Assembly: GCA_050299335.1 (NCBI GenBank)
Contig: JBNKVT010000021.1
Coordinates: 124,001 to 188,000, forward strand
Reading direction: 5' to 3'
Source of the DNA: JBNKVT01 sp050299335
GTDB taxonomy: Bacteria; Pseudomonadota; Alphaproteobacteria; Rhodobacterales; Rhodobacteraceae
DNA length: 64,000 bases
The notes under the pieces are model-generated. The model saw only the letters and a list, made by a program, of their open reading frames with translations. It ran no database searches and was not told where the DNA came from. This document shows positions 27,490-36,617 of the stretch, piece after piece (positions within the stretch are counted from its first letter, which is position 1; every line of letters starts with the position of its first letter). Position numbers and translations under genes: made by a program.

Positions 27490-28581
27490 TTACTGCGGCA
27501 GTGCGCCCTCGATGCCTTCGACATAGAAATTCATGCCCAGAAGCGTGCCGTCATCCGCCGTTTCGCCTTCGGCCAGCCAGGGCGAGCCGTCCTGTTTGTT
27601 GATCGGGCCGGTGAAGCTGTGCAGCTCGCCCGCCGCGATGGCGTCGGCGATGGCTTGGGCTGACGCCTGGACCTCGGCGGGGATGGCGTCAGAGAAGGCG
27701 CCGATCTTGGTCATGCCGGGGCCGATGCCGTCCCAGGTGTCGGTGCTCTCCCAGGTGCCGTCGATGACCGCCTGGACGCGGGAGATGTAGTAGGGCGACC
27801 AGTTGTCGATGATCGAGGACAGCCGCGCGTCGGGGCCGAATTGCTGCATGTCGGATGCCTGGCCGAAGGCATACACTTCGTTACCCTCGATATCATCCTC
27901 CCACGTGCCCTGGGCGATGGTCATGGCGGCCGGGCTGTCCGTGTGCTGCATGATGACGTCGGCGCCCTGTTCGATCAGGGCGTTGGCGGCGTCAGCCTCC
28001 TTGGCGGGATCAAACCAGGTGGAGACCCAGACGATCTTGAATTCGACGTCCGGGTTGACCTCCTTGGCCGCCAGATAGGCGGCGTTGATGCCGCGGACGA
28101 CCTCGGGGATCGGGAAGGAGGCGATATAGCCCACGGTGTTGCTTTCGGTCATGTGCCCGGCGATGTGGCCGATGACGGTGCGGCCCTCGTAGAAGCGGGC
28201 CGAATAGGTCGAGACGTTGGGTTCGCGGAGGTAGCCGGTGGCGTGCTCGAACTTCACGTCCGGGAACTGTTTGGCGACCTTGATGGTGGGGTTCATGTAG
28301 CCGAACGAGGTGGTGAAGATCAGGTCGGTGCCGGCCTGGGCCATCTGGCGGATGACGCGCTCGGCATCTGGGCCTTCGGGGACGCTTTCGACATAGGAGG
28401 TTTCGACGGCGTCGCCGAAATGTTCCTCAAGGGCGAGGCGGCCCTGGTCATGTTCGTGGGACCAGCCGAAATCGCCGATGGGGCCGACATAGATGAAGCC
28501 GACCTTGACCGGGTCCTGGGCGAGGCCTGCCGACGCGCTGAGCGTCAGGGCCGCCGCGAGGGCTGTTGTGAGGATACGCAT
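27490..28581 (-). CDS. BMP/PnrA-family substrate-binding protein of a nucleoside ABC importer
   Basis: 363 aa with a signal peptide (MRILTTALAAALTLSASAGL, cut after A21). The mature part begins VKVGFIYVGPIGDFGWSHEHDQG, written here in two pieces: VKVGFIYVGPIGD, then FGWSHEHDQG, the PnrA/BMP ligand-site pattern. Other landmarks are FTTSFGYMNPTIKVA, GYIASFPIPEVVRGINA and DVIMQHTDSPAA. BMP proteins bind purine nucleosides or nucleobases. The linkage to xdhABC and uraH suggests a purine such as hypoxanthine or urate. It ends the operon and is followed by a terminator. Confidence 0.9.
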   Translation of the reverse strand: MRILTTALAAALTLSASAGLAQDPVKVGFIYVGPIGDFGWSHEHDQGRLALEEHFGDAVETSYVESVPEGPDAERVIRQMAQAGTDLIFTTSFGYMNPTIKVAKQFPDVKFEHATGYLREPNVSTYSARFYEGRTVIGHIAGHMTESNTVGYIASFPIPEVVRGINAAYLAAKEVNPDVEFKIVWVSTWFDPAKEADAANALIEQGADVIMQHTDSPAAMTIAQGTWEDDIEGNEVYAFGQASDMQQFGPDARLSSIIDNWSPYYISRVQAVIDGTWESTDTWDGIGPGMTKIGAFSDAIPAEVQASAQAIADAIAAGELHSFTGPINKQDGSPWLAEGETADDGTLLGMNFYVEGIEGALPQ

Positions 28582-28608
28582 GGATGTTCTCCTTGTTGAA
28601 CGCCGGTC

Positions 28609-29766
28609 TCAGCCGGTTTTGTGGAAGACCCGGCCGAGCGAGGCCGGGGCGTTGAGGTTGGTTTTCAGCTTGTCCGCCGACATCACCACGAGGACGATGA
28701 TGGTGACGATATAGGGGGTCATGGACAGGTATTGTGCGGGTATTGCCACGGGGAATTCCGAGGCCAGCATGGCGGCGACGAAGGTGGCGATCCAGAGGGA
28801 GACCATCTTGATCGTGTTTTTGGAATCATGATCGCGCATTCCCTTCAGGGTGACGTAGAGCGCAAAAAGCATCAAGCCCAGGGCGACGAGCCAGAAGGGG
28901 GTGATCTGGGCTGCCTGGAAATTGAGCTGAAGGATGGTCACACCGCCGAAAAGATAGGCACCGAGGAGGACGCGCCAGGGTCTCCAGGCGCCGAAGACGA
29001 CGATGGCGAGCGCGATCCAGCCCGCGCCTGCGGTCATGCCTTCGGTCCATTGCGGGACGCGGATGAGCGACAGGTAGGCGCCGCCGAGCCCGGCGCAGGC
29101 GCCGCCGAAGGCGATGGCGGCGAGGCGGATGGCGATGACGTGGTAGCCGAGCGAATGGGCGGCGTCGTGGTTTTCGCCGGTGGCGCGGAGGATCATGCCG
29201 GCGCGGGTGCGGGTGAGGAAGAGCCAGACGAGGATTGTCAGGAGGATGGCGAAGTAGACCATGTAGTCGTGGGAGAAGAGGAGGCCTCCGGCCACCGGCA
29301 GGTCGGACAGGCCGGGGATCTGCAGGTGGGGGAATTGCGGGGGTTTGATGCCGGAATAGGGTTGGCCGATGAGGGCGGCGAGGCCGAGGCCGAAGAGGGT
29401 GAGGGCGAGGCCGGTGGCGACCTGGTTGGACAGGAGGACCTGGGTGAGGAAGCCGAAGATCAGCGATAGTGCCGCCGCGCCGATGGCGGCGGCGAGGATG
29501 CCGAGGAGGGGGGAGCCGGTCTCGACGGAGACGGCGAAGCCGCAGATCGCCCCGGTGATCATCATGCCTTCGACGCCGAGGTTGAGGACGCCGGATTTTT
29601 CGACGATGAGCTCGCCCAAGGCCGCCAGCAGCAGCGGGTTGGCGGCGACGATGATCGAGGCGGCGAGAAGGGCGGGGTCGAGGCCGTTGGTCAGCGAGAA
29701 GGCCACGAGGGCGGCGATGGCGACGACGATGAGGATCGGCTGGGTGGGGTCGAATTTCCGGTCCAT
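28609..29766 (-). CDS. ABC importer permease 2 (nucleoside type)
   Basis: 385 aa with about ten transmembrane helices. The BPD_transp_2 pattern is seen in LLLAALGELIVEKSGVLNLG and GVEGMMITGAICGF. The start is the ATG at 29766, set by the 1-nt overlap with the upstream permease stop (TGATG). An open frame further upstream is a shadow of permease 1. It lies 27 nt before the BMP gene. C-terminal helices near YIVTIIVLVVMSADKLK. Confidence 0.9.
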   Translation of the reverse strand: MDRKFDPTQPILIVVAIAALVAFSLTNGLDPALLAASIIVAANPLLLAALGELIVEKSGVLNLGVEGMMITGAICGFAVSVETGSPLLGILAAAIGAAALSLIFGFLTQVLLSNQVATGLALTLFGLGLAALIGQPYSGIKPPQFPHLQIPGLSDLPVAGGLLFSHDYMVYFAILLTILVWLFLTRTRAGMILRATGENHDAAHSLGYHVIAIRLAAIAFGGACAGLGGAYLSLIRVPQWTEGMTAGAGWIALAIVVFGAWRPWRVLLGAYLFGGVTILQLNFQAAQITPFWLVALGLMLFALYVTLKGMRDHDSKNTIKMVSLWIATFVAAMLASEFPVAIPAQYLSMTPYIVTIIVLVVMSADKLKTNLNAPASLGRVFHKTG

Positions 29767-30836
29767 CAGGCGCGCCTCCGCGGGATGAGCCTCAGGCGGT
29801 GGGTGGCGAAGACATCGGCACCGAGGAGGAAGAACAGCAGCATGCCCTGGAAGACGTCGATGGCGGCGTTGGGGATGCGGAGGGCGAACTGGGCGGTTTC
29901 GCCGCCGATGATGGTCAGCGCCAGGATCAGCGAGGCGATGAGGATGCCGACCGGGTGGAGGCGACCGAGGAAGGCGACGATGATGGCGGTGAAGCCGTAG
30001 GTATAGGGCACACCGTCGGGGGTGAGCTGGCCGACGGGCCCCGCGATCTCGAACATGCCGGCGAGGCCGGCCAGCGCGCCGGAGGTGCCTAGGGTGAGGG
30101 TGATGATGCGGTTGCGGCGCACGCCTCCGAAGGCGGCGGCGCGGGGGGATTCTCCCATCAGCTTGATGTGGTAGCCGAGGATGTGGCGTTCCTGGACGAT
30201 GTAGGCGATGTTGACGACGATCAGCGCCACGAGGACGCCAAGGTGGACGCGGGTGCCTTCGAGGAGGATCGGCAGCATGGCGCTGTCGTGGAACATGCGG
30301 CTTTCGGGGAAGTTGAAGCCGTCTGGATTGCGCAAGGGGCCGGAGACGAGGGCCGACAGCAGCTGGACGGCGACATAGACCAGCATCAGCGAGACGAGGA
30401 TTTCGTTGGTGTTGAAGCGGGTCTTCAGGATCGCCGGGATCATCGCCCAGGCCCAGCCGCCGAGCATTCCGGCCAGCGCCATGAGGGGGAGCAGCCATTT
30501 GCCTTCGACATTGTAGAAGGCCAGCGCGACCGAGCCTGAGCAGAGCGCGCCGAGGATCATCTGGCCACCGGCGCCGATATTCCAGACTCCGGCGCGGAAG
30601 CCGAGGGCGAGGCCGGTGGCGATGAGGGCGAGGGGGGCGGCTTTGACGAGGAGTTCGGAGCGGGAATAGGGGTCGAAGAGCGGGTCGATGAAGATGACGC
30701 GGATGGCCTCGACCGGGTTTTTTCCCAAGAGTGCGAAGAGGATAGCCCCGGCGGCCATGGTCAGGGCGAGGGCAATGACCGGGGTGAGGAGCTTCAGGGT
30801 CGGCGAGGGATTGAGACGGGGTTCAAGCACCAGCAT
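29766..30836 (-). CDS. ABC importer permease 1 (nucleoside type)
   Basis: 356 aa, about ten helices, same family as permease 2. Landmarks are KAAPLALIATGLALGFRAGVW, written KAAPLALIATG and GLALGFRAGVWNIGAGGQ, and NEILVSLMLVYVAVQLL. It overlaps the ATPase gene by 14 nt and permease 2 by 1 nt. The two permeases should form a heterodimer in the inner membrane. Confidence 0.9.
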   Translation of the reverse strand: MLVLEPRLNPSPTLKLLTPVIALALTMAAGAILFALLGKNPVEAIRVIFIDPLFDPYSRSELLVKAAPLALIATGLALGFRAGVWNIGAGGQMILGALCSGSVALAFYNVEGKWLLPLMALAGMLGGWAWAMIPAILKTRFNTNEILVSLMLVYVAVQLLSALVSGPLRNPDGFNFPESRMFHDSAMLPILLEGTRVHLGVLVALIVVNIAYIVQERHILGYHIKLMGESPRAAAFGGVRRNRIITLTLGTSGALAGLAGMFEIAGPVGQLTPDGVPYTYGFTAIIVAFLGRLHPVGILIASLILALTIIGGETAQFALRIPNAAIDVFQGMLLFFLLGADVFATHRLRLIPRRRA

Positions 30837-32346
30837 TGGCCGCCTCCTTCTCGCCGAAGCCGCCGGCCATCATGATGCCGATCTGTTCGACGGTCATTTC
30901 CTTTGTTGGCCGGGGGACGGACAGGCGGCCGCCTTCGAGGACGGCGAAAGTGTCTGCGATTTCCATCAGTTCGTCGAGGTCCTGCGAGATGACGAGGACA
31001 GCCGCCCCGTCTTCGGCCAGCTTGCGCAGCGCCTTGCGGATGGTGGCCGCCGCATGGGCATCGACGCCCCAGGTGGGCTGGTTGACGACGAGGGCCTTGG
31101 GACGTTGCAGGATCTCGCGGCCGATGACGAATTTCTGCAAATTGCCGCCCGAAAGCGATCTTGCCTCGGCCTCGACGCCGGGGGTGCGGACGTCGAAACT
31201 CTTGACGATGGCGCGGGCGAAATTGGTCGAGGCCTGCGGCTTGATGAACCCCTTCCAGACCAGCCGCTGCCGCTGGCGGCCGGTCAGAAGTCCGTTTTCG
31301 GTGAGCGACATATTGGGGGCGGCGGCGTGGCCAAGACGCTCTTCGGGGGCGGTCAGCAGGCCCATGAGGCGGCGTTTGGCGGGCGGGTAATGGCCGATAT
31401 GGAGGCCGTCGAAGACGATCTGGTCGGTCTCGATCAGCCGCTCGCCCGAGATGGCCAGCATCAGTTCGTCCTGGCCGTTGCCCGCGACCCCGGCGATGCC
31501 CATGACCTCGCCCTTCCTCAGGATCAGCGAGATGTCCTTGAGCGAGGTACCGAACGGGTCGTCCGAGGGCATGGTGAGGCCCATCAGTTTCAGCATCGGG
31601 TCACCGGGGGTGAAGTCACCGGCGGTAGCGGGGGCGAGTTCCTGGCCGATCATCATCTCGGCCAGTTCGTGGGCGGTCTTGTTGCGGGGGATGCAGGTGT
31701 CGACCACCTTGCCGCCGCGCAGGATGGTGGCGTGGCTGCAGAGGGTGCGGATTTCTTCCAGTTTGTGCGAAATGTAAAGAATGGCGACGCCTTCGGCGGC
31801 CAGTTTTTCCAAAGTGGCAAAGAGAGTTTCGACTTCCTGCGGGGTGAGGACGGAGGTGGGCTCGTCCATGATGAGGAGTTTGGGGCGCTGGAGGAGGCAG
31901 CGGACGATCTCGACCCGCTGGCGCTGACCGGCAGAGAGATCGCCGACGAGGCGGTTCGGGTCGAGAGGAAGGCCGTAATCGCGCGAGACGTCTCGGATCT
32001 CGCGGGCGAGCAGGTGGCGGGGGGGCGGGGATTCCATGCCAAGGGCGATGTTTTCGGCGACGGTCATGGCCTCGAACAGCGAGAAATGCTGGAAGACCAT
32101 GGCGATACCCTGGGCGCGGGCCTGTTTGGGGTTGGCGGGGGCGTAAGGTTTCCCGCGGAACTCCATATGGCCGCTATCGGGGCGGACGAGGCCGTAGATG
32201 GCCTTGACGAGGGTGGATTTGCCGGCGCCATTCTCCCCCAGCAGCGCATGGATTTCGCCCGGCTCCAGCGCGAAGGTGACGTCGTTATTGGCGACGACGC
32301 CGGGGTAGCTTTTGGTGAGGTGTTGGATACTCAGTAACGCCGTCAC
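30823..32346 (-). CDS. ABC importer ATPase with two nucleotide-binding domains
   Basis: 507 aa, two tandem ABC domains as in sugar/nucleoside importers. Domain 1 has Walker A GENGAGKST, signature LSAGQRQRVEI and Walker B LLIMDEPTSVL. Domain 2 has a degenerate Walker A (GVAGNGQDEL), signature LSGGNLQKFVI and NQPTWGVDA in place of a canonical Walker B Glu. The loss in domain 2 is normal for this family. The start overlaps the xdhC stop (ATGA at 32343-32346), tying the transporter to purine oxidation. Confidence 0.93.
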   Translation of the reverse strand: MTALLSIQHLTKSYPGVVANNDVTFALEPGEIHALLGENGAGKSTLVKAIYGLVRPDSGHMEFRGKPYAPANPKQARAQGIAMVFQHFSLFEAMTVAENIALGMESPPPRHLLAREIRDVSRDYGLPLDPNRLVGDLSAGQRQRVEIVRCLLQRPKLLIMDEPTSVLTPQEVETLFATLEKLAAEGVAILYISHKLEEIRTLCSHATILRGGKVVDTCIPRNKTAHELAEMMIGQELAPATAGDFTPGDPMLKLMGLTMPSDDPFGTSLKDISLILRKGEVMGIAGVAGNGQDELMLAISGERLIETDQIVFDGLHIGHYPPAKRRLMGLLTAPEERLGHAAAPNMSLTENGLLTGRQRQRLVWKGFIKPQASTNFARAIVKSFDVRTPGVEAEARSLSGGNLQKFVIGREILQRPKALVVNQPTWGVDAHAAATIRKALRKLAEDGAAVLVISQDLDELMEIADTFAVLEGGRLSVPRPTKEMTVEQIGIMMAGGFGEKEAANAGA

Positions 32347-33311
32347 GCCTTGGCCTCTTTGCTCTCCTGCGCGGTGCCGCGCATGTGGCCTTCAGTTAAC
32401 TGCGCCGCGACGCCCAATGCAATCGCGGCGGGGTGTTTGCCGAGGCTCTTTGTTCCGATGGGGCACTGGATGCGTGAAAGAGCGGCGTCCGAATGCCCAA
32501 GTGCCCGCAATCTGGACAGGAATCGCGCCCGTTTTGTGGCGGAGCCGATGAGGCCCAGGTGGTGGAAGGGGCGGGAGAGGACGCGGTGTGTGATTTCGAG
32601 GTCGAGCGCGTGGGAATAGGTGAGGACGAGGTGGGTGGCGTCGTCGGGGGCGTGCTGGACGGCGTCGGCGGGGTTTTGGGCAACGAAGCGGGTGGCGTTG
32701 GGGGGGATTTGGTCGGGGAAGCGCGTCGGGGCGTCGTCGATCCAGGTGATGGTGAAGGGGAGGTCTTGGAGGATGTGGGTCAGGGCGCGGCCTACGTGGC
32801 CGGCACCGTAGAGCCAGAGGTTGGAGTTGGTGGGGGTCAGGGGCTCGGCGAAGAGGCCGTCTGTGAGGAGCGGGGCGACGGGGTGGCCGGAGCGGGCCTC
32901 GCGGGTGAGGCGGGTGATGGCCTGTGGTTCGGGTTCGGGGGTGGGGGGGCCGGAGGTGGTGGGGCGGATGAAGAGGCCGGTGTCGGGGATTTGCGCTGCT
33001 TCGGCCTCGGTGAAGCGTTCGAAGAGGAGGGAGACGGCACCGCCGCAGCATTGGCCCAGGGTTGGGCCGAGGGGGGTCTGGGTGGTGTGGCGGAGCCAGG
33101 GGGTGGTTTTGGGGAGCAGGGTGCGGGCGGTGCGGATGGCGTCGAATTCGAGGGCGCCGCCGCCGATGGTGCCGGATTGGGTTGATTGGGTGACGAGGAG
33201 GGCGGCGCCGGGTTCGCGGGGGGCGGAGCCGGAGGTGGCGGTGACGGTGACGCGGATGGTGGGGCCGTGGGCGGCGATGTGGTGGCGGAGGGCGGGGAGG
33301 TCGAGGCTCAT
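32343..33311 (-). CDS. xdhC: xanthine dehydrogenase accessory protein XdhC
   Basis: 322 aa from the ATG at 33311; a longer frame runs into repeat DNA and is rejected. The XdhC/CoxI N-terminal domain has VTATSGSAPREPGAALLV and GTIGGGALEFDAI, then LGQCCGGAVSLLFE. The C-terminal Rossmann part has LWLYGAGHVGRAL and HLGLIGSATKRARFL. XdhC binds and sulfurates the molybdenum cofactor for XdhB. It is coupled to the ABC ATPase but separated from xdhB by about 1 kb of repeats. Confidence 0.92.
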   Translation of the reverse strand: MSLDLPALRHHIAAHGPTIRVTVTATSGSAPREPGAALLVTQSTQSGTIGGGALEFDAIRTARTLLPKTTPWLRHTTQTPLGPTLGQCCGGAVSLLFERFTEAEAAQIPDTGLFIRPTTSGPPTPEPEPQAITRLTREARSGHPVAPLLTDGLFAEPLTPTNSNLWLYGAGHVGRALTHILQDLPFTITWIDDAPTRFPDQIPPNATRFVAQNPADAVQHAPDDATHLVLTYSHALDLEITHRVLSRPFHHLGLIGSATKRARFLSRLRALGHSDAALSRIQCPIGTKSLGKHPAAIALGVAAQLTEGHMRGTAQESKEAKA

Positions 33312-33439
33312 TTTGTTAGCCTCGGGCGCCTGTAGGAGAAAGGAGCCGAGGCCGAACGGGTGCCGGAGAGGTTTGTCGGTTTCGAAGGTGCCGCGGTCGT
33401 GTCCGTTCGCCACTCGCTATTGCGGGACCATCGCCAGAA

Positions 33440-33925
33440 CCTCCCCCCTGCCCCCCTCCCAGAGCGAGGGGGGCAATTGCGTTTGGGTCACCTGTCACGG
33501 GAAACCCGCCTGAGATTCGGTTTCCTCCATTCGAGCCAACCCCCAATCCCTTCCCAAATCCATAGCCCCGCCGTCCCCATCCCTCCCCGCTCACCAGGGC
33601 TCCGCCCGCTCGCGGCTGAAACGCTCCACCGGCGCGTTTCCGGGACGCCGCTCGCCCCCCGCACGGTGCGACCAGCACCGGGCCAAGCCCGACCCATCCG
33701 AGGGGCGGGCGCGTTGCTGACGCTCGCTCGGAGCGGCCCGCTCGGAAGTGACTGCGCCATAAAGTGGTCCGCAGAGAAGCCCGGACAGCGCCCACCCTGG
33801 GTCGGGCTTGGCCCTCATTTCGAAGTCCCGGCAGGGCAGGGCAGGTTTCGGGAAGGTGCAGGATCAGGGCCCGAAAAATGAACGCGAAGGACACCACAGT
33901 TTCACATGCGATAGCCCTCCCCAGC
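33440..33925 (-). repeat. dispersed repeat, copy 2 (inverted)
   Basis: This is the reverse complement of copy 1 at about 3690-4120. Shared landmarks are CACCTGTCACGGGAAACCCG (near 33489), GCACGGTGCGACCAGCACCG (near 33661), ATAAAGTGGTCCGCAGAGAA and CCCGGCAGGGCAGGGCAGG. Similarity runs through CGATAGCCCT at both outer ends, so the shared unit is about 450 bp. Confidence 0.75.
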
Positions 33926-33939
33926 GGGAGGGGGGAAAC

Positions 33940-34215
33940 CCGGCATCGCCATGGGGCTTCTCCCCTCTCCCTCTGGGAGAGGGGTTGGGGGAGAGGGGTT
34001 GGAGCGCCCGCGCAACAGGCGGATTTGCCGCGGGTGCCGGTAAAAGAAAAGGGCAAAGCCCGGCCCAGGATGGGCGCGACGCGGGGCTCTCTGCTATGTC
34101 CCTTTATGGCTATGTCACTGCCTAGCGGGCCGCTCGGTCCTGTGGCGGCAACGCGCCCGTCCCGGGCGTGGGACGGGCTTTGCCCGGTGCTGGTCGCACC
34201 GTGCAAGTGCTGAGC
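33940..34215 (+). repeat. dispersed repeat, copy 3 (partial, diverged)
   Basis: A shorter and more diverged copy in the same orientation as copy 1. The matching core runs from GGGCAAAGCCCGGCCCAGG (near 34049) to GGGCTTTGCCCGGTGCTGG (near 34177) and CGCACCGTGC. The paired ends have changed together (CCAAGC/GCTTGG in copy 1, CAAAGC/GCTTTG here), which keeps the stem. A CTGGGAGAGGGGTTGGGGG motif precedes it at about 33972. Confidence 0.7.
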
Positions 34216-34328
34216 GGCTGGCGATGGGGACGGAGAATTTTGCCGGTGTGTGCAACGTTGCGGTTTGCCCTGAAAATCAGGATGAGCAGACGGCGCGATG
34301 GTGCGTGCAGCCTGTCCCATCGCGCCCC

Positions 34329-36617
34329 TCACCAGTCCCGTCCCCGCCGCCGATCCACGGCCCTGAGCAGCCTTTCGGGTGTTGCGGGGGCGTCGAGATC
34401 GGGGCGGTGGGGGCCGTCTGCGGATTGGGCGACGGCGTGGGTCAGCGCCGAGAAGGCGGAGATGCCGAGCATCAGGGGGGGCTCGCCGACGGCCTTGGAG
34501 CGGTAGATGGTTTCCTCGCGGTTTTCGCCGTCCCAGAGGGCGACGTTGAAGATGCGCGGGCGGTCGGAGCAGGCGGGTATCTTGTAGGTGGACGGCGCGT
34601 GGGTGGTGAGGCGGCCGTCGGCGTTCCAGACCAGTTCCTCGGTGGTCAGCCAGCCTGCCCCCTGCACATAGCCGCCCTCGATCTGGCCGATATCGATGGC
34701 GGGATTCAGGGAGCGGCCGACGTCGTGGATTATGTCGGTGCGGAGGATGCGGTTCTCGCCGGTGAGGGTGTCGAGGGCGACCTCGGTGACGGCCGCACCA
34801 TAGGCGAAATAGAAGAAGGGCCGGCCTTCGCCCTTGAGGCGGTTCCATTCGATCTTGGGCGTGGCGTAGAAGCCGGTTGCGGACAGCTGGACGCGGGCCT
34901 GGTAGGCGGAGAGGACCAGATCCGCGAAGGGGATGGTCTCGGTGCCGATTTCGACATTGCCGGAGCGGAAGCGGATCGTCGAGGGGTCGGCCTGCCAGCG
35001 TTCGGCGGCGTGGGCGATGAGACGGTCCTTGATTGTGTCGCAGGCGGCCTTGGTGGCCATGCCGTTCATGTCGGAGCCCGAAGAGGCCGCGGTGGCCGAC
35101 GTGTTCGGGACCTTGGCGGTGTCGGTGGGGGTGATGCGGATCGAGGAAAGCGGCAGGTCGAAGGCGGAGGCGGCGACCTGGGCGACCTTGGTGAACAGGC
35201 CCTGTCCCATCTCGGTGCCGCCGTGGTTCAGGTGGATGGAACCGTCGGTGTAGATATGCACCAGCGCGCCGGCCTGGTTGAGATGTGTGAGGGTGAATGA
35301 GATGCCGAACTTGACCGGGGTCAGCGCGATGCCGCGTTTGAGGACTGGGCTTTCGGCGTTGGCGGCTTCGATCTCGGCGCGGCGGGTGGCGTAGTCGGCG
35401 TTCGCCGCCAGTTTCTCGACCAGTTCGGTGAGGATGCTGTCCTCGACGCGCATCTTGTAGGGGGTGATGTTGGCCTTGCCTTCCCCGTAGAAATTGACCA
35501 GCCGGACCTGCAGGGGGTCGAGGCCGAGATGGGCGGCGATCTCGTCGATGACGCGCTCGATGGCGACCATGCCTTGCGGGCCGCCGAAGCCGCGGAAGGC
35601 GGTGGCGGACTGGGTGTTGGTCCTGAGGCGGTGCGAGGTGATGGCGATGTCGGGGATGTCATAGGCGTTGTCGGCATGCAGCATCGCGCGGTCGGCGATG
35701 GCCAGTGACAGGTCCTGGGCCCAGCCGCAGCGGGTGAACTGCTCGAAGGCGAGGCCGGTGATGCGGCCCGTGGCGTCGAAGCCGACATCGTAGTCGATGC
35801 GGAAATCGTGACGCTTGCCGGTGATCGTCATGTCGTCGTCGCGGTCGTAGCGCATCTTGGCCGGGCGACCCGTAAGGCGGGCGGCGATAGCGCAGGCACA
35901 GGCAAGGGCGTTGCCCTGGCTCTCCTTGCCGCCGAAGCCGCCGCCCATGCGGCGGGTCTCGACCCGGACGGTGTTCATCGGCTGGCCGAGCGCCTCGGCG
36001 ACCTTGTGCTGGATTTCGGTGGGGTGCTGGGTGGAGGAGAGGACGATCATCTCGCCCTGCTCGCCGGGGAGGGCGGCGGCGGCCTGGCCTTCGAGATAAA
36101 AGTGCTCCTGGCCGCCGATTTCGATGCGTCCTTGCAGGCGGTTTGGGGCGGAGGCGAGTTTTTCCGCTGCGTTGCCGTTGGTCCAGATGACCGGGGCCTC
36201 GAAGCGGGCGTTGGCGGCGAGGGCTTCTTCAATGGTGAGGATGGCGGGGAGGTCTTCGTAAGTGATGTTGGCGAGGCGGGCGGCGCGGCGGGCGGAGAGG
36301 TGGGTTTCGGCGATGACGAGGAAGATGGGCTGGCCGAGATAGTGGACCTCGCCGGTGGCGAGCAGCGGTTCGTCGTGGATGGAGGGGGAGACGTCGTTGG
36401 CGGCGGGGAGGTCGTCCGCCGTGACGACCTTCAGCACCCCGGGCGACCCGCGGACGGCACTGAGGTCGAGGGCGGTGATCCGCGCATGGGCCTTGTCGGA
36501 CAGGCCGAAGGCAAGGTGGATGGTGTTGGCGGGGAGCGGCGCGTCGTCGACATAGCGGGCGGTGCCGGTGACATGGGCGGGGCCGCTATCGTGGGGGTCG
36601 GGACGGGCGACGCTCAT
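34329..36617 (-). CDS. xdhB: xanthine dehydrogenase molybdenum-binding subunit XdhB
   Basis: 762 aa from the ATG at 36617, whose ATGA overlap with the xdhA stop decides the start. Aldehyde oxidase/xanthine dehydrogenase a/b domain first (GTARYVDDAPLPANTIHLAF), then the molybdopterin domain with RRMGGGFGGKESQ, the substrate Arg in TAFRGFGGPQG, and the catalytic Glu in AVGEPPLMLG near the C-terminus. With XdhA it oxidises hypoxanthine to xanthine and urate. Normal length for bacterial XdhB (about 775 aa). Confidence 0.95.
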   Translation of the reverse strand: MSVARPDPHDSGPAHVTGTARYVDDAPLPANTIHLAFGLSDKAHARITALDLSAVRGSPGVLKVVTADDLPAANDVSPSIHDEPLLATGEVHYLGQPIFLVIAETHLSARRAARLANITYEDLPAILTIEEALAANARFEAPVIWTNGNAAEKLASAPNRLQGRIEIGGQEHFYLEGQAAAALPGEQGEMIVLSSTQHPTEIQHKVAEALGQPMNTVRVETRRMGGGFGGKESQGNALACACAIAARLTGRPAKMRYDRDDDMTITGKRHDFRIDYDVGFDATGRITGLAFEQFTRCGWAQDLSLAIADRAMLHADNAYDIPDIAITSHRLRTNTQSATAFRGFGGPQGMVAIERVIDEIAAHLGLDPLQVRLVNFYGEGKANITPYKMRVEDSILTELVEKLAANADYATRRAEIEAANAESPVLKRGIALTPVKFGISFTLTHLNQAGALVHIYTDGSIHLNHGGTEMGQGLFTKVAQVAASAFDLPLSSIRITPTDTAKVPNTSATAASSGSDMNGMATKAACDTIKDRLIAHAAERWQADPSTIRFRSGNVEIGTETIPFADLVLSAYQARVQLSATGFYATPKIEWNRLKGEGRPFFYFAYGAAVTEVALDTLTGENRILRTDIIHDVGRSLNPAIDIGQIEGGYVQGAGWLTTEELVWNADGRLTTHAPSTYKIPACSDRPRIFNVALWDGENREETIYRSKAVGEPPLMLGISAFSALTHAVAQSADGPHRPDLDAPATPERLLRAVDRRRGRDW

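Larger units (their letters stand above)
33312..34328. other. 1-kb gene-free interval of repeats that splits xdhAB from xdhC
   Basis: No gene is supported. The interval holds copy 2 and copy 3 of the dispersed repeat and two G-rich GGGAGAGGGG-type motifs. Long minus-strand ORFs through it are low-complexity shadows. Confidence 0.75.

Noticed and set aside
30688..32337. 549-aa plus-strand ORF opposite the ABC ATPase
   Set aside because: The ATPase on the minus strand has all ABC motifs; the plus-strand product is Gly/Asp-rich without motifs.
33316..34848. 510-aa minus-strand ORF through the repeat region
   Set aside because: It runs through repeat copies and into xdhB in another frame; it reflects GC composition.
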